Positions 1 to 5,554 of a stretch of DNA of 8,028 nt are shown here, piece by piece. The stretch covers positions 1 to 8,028 of the forward strand of contig CAKKSJ010000473.1 of the NCBI GenBank assembly GCA_919902965.1, in the 5' to 3' direction. The notes under the pieces were generated by a model. It saw only the letters and a list, made by a program, of their open reading frames with translations. It was not told the DNA's origin and did no database searches. A program made the translations under genes and the position numbers. The DNA is from Burkholderiales bacterium (GTDB taxonomy: Bacteria > Pseudomonadota > Gammaproteobacteria > Burkholderiales > SG8-39). Position 1 is the first letter of the stretch, and the number at the start of each line of letters is the position of its first letter.

Positions 1-1107
1 CACGCGCGCACCGCGCGCGGCAACTTCGGCGAAACCGGCGAGCGCAGCGACCGTGGCGCCCACGTTGGTGCCTTTCGAATCGTCGTAATAAACGACGCCC
101 TCAAGTTCAGCCACCTTTTCCACCCGGTGCGGCAGGCCTTTGAAATCGGACAGCGCGGCCAGCAGCGGCGCATAGGAAAGATCGAGCGCGCGCGCCAGCG
201 CCAGCGCGGCGAGCGCGTTTGCGGCGTTGTGCAGCCCTGCGAGCGGCAGCTCTTTCAAGGCCAGGAGCGGCGTCGTGCCCTGCGCCAGCCACAGTTCGCC
301 GTCGATGCGCAGCAGGCCGAAGTCCTCGGACCTGCCCGGCGCGTCCAGGCCGAAACTCAACTGCTTGCGGCCGGCCACGGCCATGCTCATGCTGCGCGCG
401 TCCTCGCGGTTGAGCACCTGGATGCCCTCGCCCCTGAAGATGCGCGCCTTGGCGCGCGCATAGGCGCCCGCGTCCTCGTATCGGTCGAGATGATCTTCGC
501 TGACATTGAGAACGGTGGCTGCAGCCGGATCGAGTGTGCGCGTGGTTTCGAGCTGGAAACTGGAAAGTTCCAGCACCCACACCTCGGGCCTGTGCTGCAC
601 ATCTTCGCACTGCATCAGTGCGTCCAGCGCCGCCGGACTGATATTGCCCGCCACCTCGGCCGCCAGACCAGCACGCTTGCACATTGCGCCGGCGAGCGCG
701 CTTACCGTGGTCTTGCCGTTGGTGCCGGTGATCGCCAGCACCTGCGGCGGCGAATCTGCCGGATTACTGGGCGCCGCGCCGCTGCGGGCGCGCAATGCCT
801 GCGCAAAAAGTTCGATGTCTCCGACCACCGGGACGCCGCGCGCGGCGGCGGCGCGCACTTGCGGGGTCGCGAGCGGCACGCCCGGGCTGATGGCGACAAG
901 ATCGACGCCGGCGAAGGAATTGTCGTGAAAGCCGCCGAGGACGAGTTCCGCCTGCGGCACTTTCTCCGCCAGCGCCGCCAAGCCCGGGGGGGCTTCGCGG
1001 GTATCTGCGACGCGCACGCGCGCGCCGCAGCGCGCGAGAAAACGCGCCATCGACAGGCCGGTTTCACCGAGGCCGAGAACCAGTGCGTTTTTGCCTGACA
1101 GGTTCAT
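1..1107 (-). CDS. murD: UDP-N-acetylmuramoyl-L-alanine--D-glutamate ligase MurD, 3' end cut by window edge
   Basis: MurD adds D-glutamate to UDP-MurNAc-L-Ala in the cytoplasm, using ATP; it is the second amino-acid ligase of peptidoglycan precursor synthesis. The frame is open from ATG 1107 to base 1, giving 369 residues with no stop; the family is usually about 440-470, so the last part of the C-terminal domain is missing. Visible landmarks are an N-terminal Rossmann-like start (LVLGLGETG, about residues 9-17), the P-loop GTNGKTT (128-134), ELSSFQLE (180-187), LNVSEDHLDR (200-209), a lysine at about 220 in YARAKARIF that matches the carbamylated lysine of the family, GLHNAANALAA (291-301) and DDSKGTN (342-348). 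The ATG overlaps the stop of the small upstream ORF as ATGA. The frame also stays open upstream to the mraY stop, but that stretch has no ATG or GTG codon in frame and is not MurD-like, so 1107 is the best start. Confidence 0.97.
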   Translation of the reverse strand, partial: MNLSGKNALVLGLGETGLSMARFLARCGARVRVADTREAPPGLAALAEKVPQAELVLGGFHDNSFAGVDLVAISPGVPLATPQVRAAAARGVPVVGDIELFAQALRARSGAAPSNPADSPPQVLAITGTNGKTTVSALAGAMCKRAGLAAEVAGNISPAALDALMQCEDVQHRPEVWVLELSSFQLETTRTLDPAAATVLNVSEDHLDRYEDAGAYARAKARIFRGEGIQVLNREDARSMSMAVAGRKQLSFGLDAPGRSEDFGLLRIDGELWLAQGTTPLLALKELPLAGLHNAANALAALALARALDLSYAPLLAALSDFKGLPHRVEKVAELEGVVYYDDSKGTNVGATVAALAGFAEVAARGARV

Positions 1108-1169
1108 CTGAGCTTCAGTGTCGACAGACCGAACAGCACCAGCATCATGGTAATAATCCAAAAGCGCAC
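1104..1169 (-). pseudogene. mraY: Remnant copy of the mraY 3' end next to murD
   Basis: These 66 bases repeat the last 21 codons and stop of mraY (1267-1332). The two copies differ at seven positions, all silent: ATT/ATC, ACC/ACG, GTG/GTC, GGT/GGG, ACA/ACT, CTG/TTG and CTC/CTG (remnant first). Similarity stops abruptly upstream, where the remnant reads TPIAT and MraY reads ESQVV. The stop overlaps the murD start as ATGA, a close linkage expected between mraY and murD. I therefore infer that this is the end of an older resident mraY. It is entered as a pseudogene because only the last transmembrane helix survives; it also forms the end of the 53-residue ORF described separately. Confidence 0.7.
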
Positions 1170-1265
1170 TGTGGCGATTGGTGTCGCCGTCACGTTCGCG
1201 CCCAGAGCGCGAACATGAGTCTCCCCCATCGCCTTCGTCGTGCCGCTTTTTCCCTTTGCGCTCAT
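1104..1265 (-). CDS. Small 53-residue ORF ending in a copy of the MraY C-terminal helix
   Basis: An ATG one nucleotide after the mraY stop opens a 53-codon frame that ends in a TGA overlapping the murD ATG (ATGA). The first 32 residues (start MSAKGKSGTTKAMGETHVRA) resemble nothing I recognise. The last 21 residues are identical to the last 21 of MraY and form one hydrophobic segment (FWIITMMLVLFGLSTL). So the product, if made, would be a small single-pass membrane protein, or just the by-product of a gene remnant. A second in-frame ATG at 1229 would give 41 residues. No convincing ribosome binding site is visible beyond possible reinitiation after mraY. The close spacing on both sides fits coupling, but the ORF may equally be the 3' stub of a former mraY joined by chance to an upstream ATG. 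Being open is seen; expression and function are not. Confidence 0.35.
   Translation of the reverse strand: MSAKGKSGTTKAMGETHVRALGANVTATPIATVRFWIITMMLVLFGLSTLKLR
1194..1214 (-). other. Perfect 8-bp hairpin in the mraY-murD gap
   Basis: The arms GTTCGCGC and GCGCGAAC (1194-1201 and 1207-1214) are exact inverted complements around a 5-base loop. The stem is almost all G and C, so it should be stable in RNA. No run of U follows on the transcribed strand, so it does not look like an intrinsic terminator, which would also cut murD and its downstream genes off from the operon. It lies in the stretch of the gap that does not resemble mraY. It could slow ribosomes, affect mRNA decay, mark a recombination junction, or be chance in GC-rich DNA. 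Confidence 0.5.
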
Positions 1266-1266
1266 T

Positions 1267-2421
1267 TCATCTCAGCTTCAAAGTCGACAGCCCGAACAGG
1301 ACCAGCATCATCGTGATAATCCAAAAGCGCACGACGACTTGCGATTCTTTCCAACCCGATAACTCATAGTGGTGATGCAGCGGCGCCATACGGAAAATGC
1401 GCTTGCCCCCGCTCCACTTGAAGTACAGGACCTGCAGCATCACCGAGAGCGTCTCGGCCACGAATACGCCGCCCATGATGAACAGCACGACTTCCTGGCG
1501 CACGATCACCGCCACAGTGCCCAGGGCCGCGCCGATCGCGAGCGCACCCACGTCACCCATGAACACTTCGGCCGGGTAGGCGTTGAACCAGAGAAAGCCG
1601 AGGCCCGCGCCAGCGAGCGCGCCACAGAAAACCGTCAGTTCGCCTGCGCCCGGGATATAGGGCAGCAGCAGGTATTTCGAATACACCGTGTTGCCGGCGA
1701 CGTAGGCAAATATGCCGAGCGCGCCTGCGATCATCACTGCGGGCATGATCGCGAGGCCATCCAGACCATCGGTGAGGTTGACCGCATTGCTGGTGCCGAC
1801 GATGACGAAATAGCTGAGCACGATGAATCCCCACACGCCCAAGGGATAAGCGATGTTCTTGAAGAACGGCAGGATCAGGTCAGCCTTGGGCGGCAAGGCC
1901 ATCGCAAAGCCGCTGCCAACCCAGGCAGTGAACAAATCGAAAATCTTGGCGGTGCTCGGCGAGGACACGGCGAAAGCCAGATAGATGGCGGCGGCGAGAC
2001 CGATCACCGACTGCCAGAAGAACTTGGTCCGCGCCGGCAGGCCCTTCGGATTTCCCTCCACCACCTTGCGGTAATCGTCCACCCAGCCGACCGCGCCAAA
2101 ACCCAGCGTCACCACCAGCACCGCCCAGAGAAATCGGTTGGACAGATCACCCCAGAGCAGCGTGGTAATGCCGATCGACACCAGAATCAGGGCACCGCCC
2201 ATGGTGGGGGTGCCGGCCTTGGTCAGATGCGATTTGGGACCATCGTCGCGCACCGACTGGCCGATCTTGTAAGCGGTCAGCTTGCGGATGACCAGCGGCC
2301 CGGTGATAAAGGAAATCGCCAGGGCGGTGAGACAGGCCAGCACGGCGCGCAGCGTAATGTAACTGAGCACATTGAAGGCGCGAATGTCCTTGGCCAAGTA
2401 CTGAGCGAGCTCGAGCAGCAT
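1267..2421 (-). CDS. mraY: Phospho-N-acetylmuramoyl-pentapeptide-transferase MraY
   Basis: MraY transfers phospho-MurNAc-pentapeptide from UDP to undecaprenyl phosphate in the inner membrane, making lipid I. From ATG 2421 the product has 384 residues, close to the usual length in betaproteobacteria, and is a polytopic membrane protein. Family landmarks are KAGTPTMGG (68-76), the aspartate pair in GWVDDYRK (112-119), NLTDGLDG (215-222) with its catalytic aspartates, FMGDVGAL (287-294) and the histidine motif APLHHHYE (346-353). The start at 2421 is preferred because the product then begins MLLELAQYLAKDIRAFN as in relatives and has AGGGAG 6 nt upstream. The same frame is open to an ATG at 2541, which would add 40 residues encoded by repeat DNA; that start has no good ribosome binding site and is probably wrong. 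The gene is intact, but both flanks carry copies of its own ends. Confidence 0.97.
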   Translation of the reverse strand: MLLELAQYLAKDIRAFNVLSYITLRAVLACLTALAISFITGPLVIRKLTAYKIGQSVRDDGPKSHLTKAGTPTMGGALILVSIGITTLLWGDLSNRFLWAVLVVTLGFGAVGWVDDYRKVVEGNPKGLPARTKFFWQSVIGLAAAIYLAFAVSSPSTAKIFDLFTAWVGSGFAMALPPKADLILPFFKNIAYPLGVWGFIVLSYFVIVGTSNAVNLTDGLDGLAIMPAVMIAGALGIFAYVAGNTVYSKYLLLPYIPGAGELTVFCGALAGAGLGFLWFNAYPAEVFMGDVGALAIGAALGTVAVIVRQEVVLFIMGGVFVAETLSVMLQVLYFKWSGGKRIFRMAPLHHHYELSGWKESQVVVRFWIITMMLVLFGLSTLKLR

Positions 2422-2522
2422 CAGATTCTCCCTGACCCATGCATACGCGAACCCACGGCGTGTCGCATCATTGCTAATGAGAACTTGAGCGAGCGCTTCC
2501 TGCGGTCGAGCTCGAGCAGCAT
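2421..2522 (-). CDS. Putative 33-residue mini-ORF upstream of mraY (repeat unit 2)
   Basis: This is the second copy of the mini-ORF: identical in length and differing only at two residues (HAVGSRMHG in place of HAVATRMHG). AGGGAG stands 6 nt before its ATG, and its TGA overlaps the mraY ATG by one base (TGATG). This arrangement could let mraY be translated by reinitiation. Its first five residues match the MraY start. Whether the peptide is made or matters cannot be told from the sequence. Confidence 0.3.
   Translation of the reverse strand: MLLELDRRKRSLKFSLAMMRHAVGSRMHGSGRI
2428..2433 (-). promoter_or_regulatory. Ribosome binding site of mraY (AGGGAG)
   Basis: AGGGAG lies 6 nt before the ATG at 2421 and decides in favour of this start over the in-frame ATG at 2541. 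The same motif, also 6 nt before an ATG, recurs at 2529-2534 in the second repeat unit, where it would serve the downstream mini-ORF. Confidence 0.7.
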
Positions 2523-2623
2523 CAGATTCTCCCTGACCCATGCATACGCGTAGCCACGGCGTGTCGCATCATTGCCAATGAGAACTTGAGCGAGCGCTTC
2601 CTGCGGTCGAGCTCGAGCAGCAT
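2522..2623 (-). CDS. Putative 33-residue mini-ORF directly after murF (repeat unit 1)
   Basis: The ATG follows the murF TAG with no spacer. The frame reads MLLELDRRKRSLKFSLAMMR and then HAVATRMHGSGRI before TGA, 33 residues in all. The first five residues equal those of MraY; the rest is unlike any protein I recognise and is rich in basic residues. The stop overlaps the next ATG by one base (TGATG), so a ribosome finishing here could restart on the second mini-ORF. A G-rich stretch at the murF end could act as a weak ribosome binding site. It is most likely a by-product of the mraY-start copy, but it may act as a leader that links murF translation to mraY. No evidence of a functional peptide. 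Confidence 0.3.
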   Translation of the reverse strand: MLLELDRRKRSLKFSLAMMRHAVATRMHGSGRI

Positions 2624-4006
2624 CTAGTGCCCCCCCGCCGGCGCGCCCGTGAGCGCCTGCACTACGCGTTCCATGCGCATGAAGCGCGAACCCTTTACGA
2701 GCACGGTATTCCCGCGCGCGAGCTCCGCTTCGAGCGCCGCCAGCAGCGCGTCGATGTCGCCGAAATGCCGCGCCCCTTCGCCGAATGCGGCCGCCGCGTG
2801 CGCGCAGGACTCCCCGAGCAGGTACAAGCGGTCTACGCCCAGGGCGCGGGCGTGACGGCCGATCTCTGCGTGAAAAGCCGCGCCGTGCGCGCCGACTTCG
2901 CCCATGTCGCCCAACACCAGGAATTTTCTGCCGGCGGCGCGCGCGAGCACCTCGATGGCAGCGATGACCGAATCCGGGTTGGCATTGTAGGTATCGTCGA
3001 GGACGACGGCTCCATTTCTGGCGTTTGTTCTCTGCAGCCTGCCTTGCACCGGACGAAAATCAGCGAGGCCGCGCGCGATCTCGCTCAAGCCGACGCCGGC
3101 GGCGGTCGCCGCCGCGGCCGCAGCGAGGGCGTTGCGCACGTTATGCACCCCGGCCGCCTGCAGGCTGACCGGCGTTTCCTCTTGCGCGACGCGCAATACG
3201 ATTTCGCTGCCGAAATCACGCAGCGCGTAGCGGCCGCCCACGGCGGCGGGCCGCTCGATGCCGAAATCCAGCACGCGCCGCGGCGCGCACACGCCGCGCC
3301 AATAATCTGCGTAGCTGTCGTCGGCGTTGATCACCGCGATGCCGTCCGCAGGCAGCGCGGAAAATGCCGCGGCGTGCTCATGCGCCACGCCCTCCACGCC
3401 ATGCAGGAATTCCTGGTGCTCGCGCTGGGCGTTGTTCACCAGCGCCACGGTCGGCCGCGCTATTGCCGCGAGATAGGCTGTTTCCCCTGCGTGATTCATG
3501 CCCAGCTCCACCACGGCGCAGCTGTGACGCGCGCGCAGGCCGAGCAGGGTCAGCGGCAGGCCGATGTCGTTGTTGAAGTTGCCCGGGGTCGCGTAGGCAC
3601 GCCCGGCACCCGCATGTGCGCTCAGAATGGCGGCGATCATTTCCTTCACCGTGGTCTTGCCATTCGAACCGGTGACTGCGATCAGAGGCAGGGCGAACTT
3701 GCCGCGCCAGTAAGCTGCCAGCCTTCCCAGGCCCAGCCGCGTATCGTCGACGACCAGCAGCGGCAGCGGCGAATCGGCGCCGGCACCCGCTGCGCCCTGG
3801 TCGACCATGGCTGCCACCGCGCCGCGCGCGTGCGCCGCCGCAAGATACGCGTGGCCATCAAAACGCTCGCCGCGCAGCGCCACGAACAAAGCGCCTTCTC
3901 CGATGGTGCGCGTGTCGCTTGATACCGCGGCGAAGCGCGTATTTTCTCCGCGCGCCTCGCCGCCGGCACCCTGGGCCGCTTCCTGCATGTCCATCATGAA
4001 TTCCAT
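2624..4006 (-). CDS. murF: UDP-N-acetylmuramoyl-tripeptide--D-alanyl-D-alanine ligase MurF
   Basis: MurF joins the dipeptide D-Ala-D-Ala to UDP-MurNAc-tripeptide, the last cytoplasmic step before MraY. The 460-residue frame is of normal length and shows the Mur ligase layout: an N-terminal substrate domain with SSDTRTIGEGALFVALRG (29-46), the P-loop GSNGKTT (113-119), GNFNNDIGLPLTLL (142-155), VELGMNHAGE (166-175), NNAQREHQEF (191-200), GVHNVRNALAA (286-296), DDTYNANPDS (337-346) and LGDMGEVG (365-372). The chosen ATG has GAGG 10 nt upstream and overlaps murE by 13 nt. An ATG three codons later (3997) would give an ATGA overlap and a product starting MMDMQEAAQ, which also fits relatives; the choice is open. 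The coding strand has a run of seven G close to the stop. The TAG is followed at once by a copy of the mraY start. Confidence 0.97.
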   Translation of the reverse strand: MEFMMDMQEAAQGAGGEARGENTRFAAVSSDTRTIGEGALFVALRGERFDGHAYLAAAHARGAVAAMVDQGAAGAGADSPLPLLVVDDTRLGLGRLAAYWRGKFALPLIAVTGSNGKTTVKEMIAAILSAHAGAGRAYATPGNFNNDIGLPLTLLGLRARHSCAVVELGMNHAGETAYLAAIARPTVALVNNAQREHQEFLHGVEGVAHEHAAAFSALPADGIAVINADDSYADYWRGVCAPRRVLDFGIERPAAVGGRYALRDFGSEIVLRVAQEETPVSLQAAGVHNVRNALAAAAAATAAGVGLSEIARGLADFRPVQGRLQRTNARNGAVVLDDTYNANPDSVIAAIEVLARAAGRKFLVLGDMGEVGAHGAAFHAEIGRHARALGVDRLYLLGESCAHAAAAFGEGARHFGDIDALLAALEAELARGNTVLVKGSRFMRMERVVQALTGAPAGGH

Positions 4007-5514
4007 GCCGAAAGCGCCTCTGCCACCACTGCTGCATCCGAAAATGGAATGCGCTGCCCCGCGATTTCCTGGTAATCCTCGTGGCCCTTGCCGGCGATAA
4101 GCACCACGTCTCCCACAGCCGCCGCGGAAATCGCCGCGTTGATGGCTTCGCGCCGGTCGGCGATGACCAGTGGCGCCTGCCCGTTTTGCACTTCGGCCAG
4201 TACGCCTTCCAGTATGTCGGTGATGATTGCGACCGGATCTTCGCCGCGCGGGTTATCGCTGGTGAGCAGCACCCGGTCCGCGCCCCGCGCTGCGATTGCG
4301 CCCATCAGCGAACGCTTGCCGCGATCGCGATCGCCGCCGCAGCCGAAAATGCAAATGAGCCGGCCCGAGGCCGCCAGAGGCCGCAGTCCGATGAGTACCG
4401 CCTCCAGCGCATCCGGGCTGTGGGCATAGTCGATCACGGCGAGCGGCTTGCCTGCGCCGCCCAGGCGCTGCATGCGCCCGGGCGGCGACCTGAGCGCCGC
4501 GATTGCCGCCACCGCAGACGGAAGTGCCACCCCCGCTCCGAGCAGCACGCCCAGGACGCCGAGCAGGTTGGCCACGTTGAAGCGACCGAGCAATCCGCTT
4601 TTCACTTCGGCCCGGCCCCAGGAACTCAGCAAGCCGAAGGCAATCCCCGCTTCGCTCAAGCGGATGTTCTCGGCCTCGAGAAAGTACTCCAGCCCGGTTG
4701 CGCTGGCGGCGCCTGCATGGACGCTGTAGCCGGCGCACGCCAGCTTGCCGCCGGCGAGCTTTTGCGCGATGCGCACGCCGAGCACATCGTCCATATTGAG
4801 GACCGCACCGGACAGTCCGGGCGCATCGAACAACTGCATCTTCGCCGCGGCGTAGTGCTCCATGTCGCCGTGATAGTCCAGATGGTCGCGCGATAAATTC
4901 GTCAGCAGCGCCACATCGAACTGCGCGCCGTTGACCCGGCCCTGGTCGAGGCCGACGGAAGAGACTTCCATCGCCACGCCTAGCGCGCCCTCGCGAAGAA
5001 ACTCGGCCAGGCGCCGGTGCAGCTGAATCGCGTCCGGCGTGGTATTGAGCGCGGGCACAAGCCCGGCACGCGCATCGGTTCCCGAGGCCGGAAAGCCGCT
5101 GCCCAGCGTGCCGATCACCGCGGTCTTGCGTCCGAGTGTGTTGAACGCCTGCGCGATCCATTGTCCGCAGGACGTCTTGCCATTGGTACCGGTAACGCCG
5201 GCCAGCCAAAGTTTCTCCGTAGGACGGCCATAGACTTCGTGAGCGATATACCCGCTAAGGGCGCGCAGGCCGTCTACTGCGATATTGGGCGCGCGCCAGT
5301 CATGGTTCCAGCTAAAACCCTCGCGCTCCCACAGCACCGCAGCCGCGCCGCGTGCGAGCGCATCGGCGATGTAATTCCTGCCGTCGGTGCGCGCGCCCCG
5401 GCAGGCGACGAAAATGTCTCCGGCGCGCAGTTCGCGGCTGTCGGCGCTAATGCCGTCGATGCGCGCGCCCAGTTGCCGCAACTGTTCGAGGATGTCGAGA
5501 GCGGACTTAATCAC
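3994..5514 (-). CDS. murE: UDP-N-acetylmuramoyl-L-alanyl-D-glutamate--2,6-diaminopimelate ligase MurE
   Basis: MurE adds the third stem-peptide residue to UDP-MurNAc-L-Ala-D-Glu in the cytoplasm. The 506-residue product is of normal length. It shows GISADSRELRAGDIFVACRG (21-40), the P-loop GTNGKTS (109-115), NTTPDA (157-162), a lysine at about 225 in AAAKMQLF matching the carbamylated lysine, LGRFNVANLLG (309-319), DYAHSPDAL (362-370), CGGDRDRGKR (392-401) and GKGHEDYQ (475-482). DNPRGEDP (420-427) is the form of the specificity loop found in enzymes that use meso-diaminopimelate, so a standard Gram-negative stem peptide is expected. Translation starts at GTG; a stop codon lies two codons upstream in the same frame, which rules out an earlier start. 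The ribosome binding site is weak. The gene lies 40 nt after ftsI, the loosest ordinary junction in the operon. Confidence 0.97.
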   Translation of the reverse strand: MIKSALDILEQLRQLGARIDGISADSRELRAGDIFVACRGARTDGRNYIADALARGAAAVLWEREGFSWNHDWRAPNIAVDGLRALSGYIAHEVYGRPTEKLWLAGVTGTNGKTSCGQWIAQAFNTLGRKTAVIGTLGSGFPASGTDARAGLVPALNTTPDAIQLHRRLAEFLREGALGVAMEVSSVGLDQGRVNGAQFDVALLTNLSRDHLDYHGDMEHYAAAKMQLFDAPGLSGAVLNMDDVLGVRIAQKLAGGKLACAGYSVHAGAASATGLEYFLEAENIRLSEAGIAFGLLSSWGRAEVKSGLLGRFNVANLLGVLGVLLGAGVALPSAVAAIAALRSPPGRMQRLGGAGKPLAVIDYAHSPDALEAVLIGLRPLAASGRLICIFGCGGDRDRGKRSLMGAIAARGADRVLLTSDNPRGEDPVAIITDILEGVLAEVQNGQAPLVIADRREAINAAISAAAVGDVVLIAGKGHEDYQEIAGQRIPFSDAAVVAEALSAWNS

Positions 5515-5554
5515 AGCCTAGTTCCCGGCACAGGGTGCGTGGAGCGCAGCGCAT

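Larger units (their letters stand above)
2406..2624 (-). repeat. 101-bp tandem repeat, two full units plus a short third copy, between murF and mraY
   Basis: Positions 2408-2508 and 2509-2609 are two 101-bp units that differ at about four positions (three clustered near 2450-2452/2551-2553 and one near 2475/2576). A third, 17-bp copy of the unit start (CGAGCTCGAGCAGCATC on the plus strand) lies at 2608-2624 against the murF stop; the same 17 bases also occur at 2406-2422 and 2507-2523. On the coding strand each copy contains the first 16 nt of mraY (ATGCTGCTCGAGCTCG). The palindrome CGAGCTCG sits at each junction and could have provided the short homology for duplication. The array fills the 202-nt gap where murF and mraY would normally be adjacent. 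Unit length is not a multiple of three, so each unit shifts the reading frame. Confidence 0.95.

Noticed and set aside
986..992. A run of seven G in murD, and a run of seven C at 2630-2636 near the murF stop, as possible phase-variation or sequencing-error sites.
   Set aside because: Both frames are intact through the runs, and such runs are expected in GC-rich Pro/Gly codons. The murF run is close enough to the stop that slippage would change only the last few residues.
5507..5554. A 15-codon ORF starting directly after the ftsI stop and ending inside the murE start.
   Set aside because: It is very short, has no ribosome binding site of its own in view and no recognisable sequence. A start right after a stop occurs often by chance.
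5515..5554. The 40-nt ftsI-murE gap as a possible promoter or terminator.
   Set aside because: No recognisable -35/-10 pair and no hairpin followed by U is present; the gap is short and usual for this operon.
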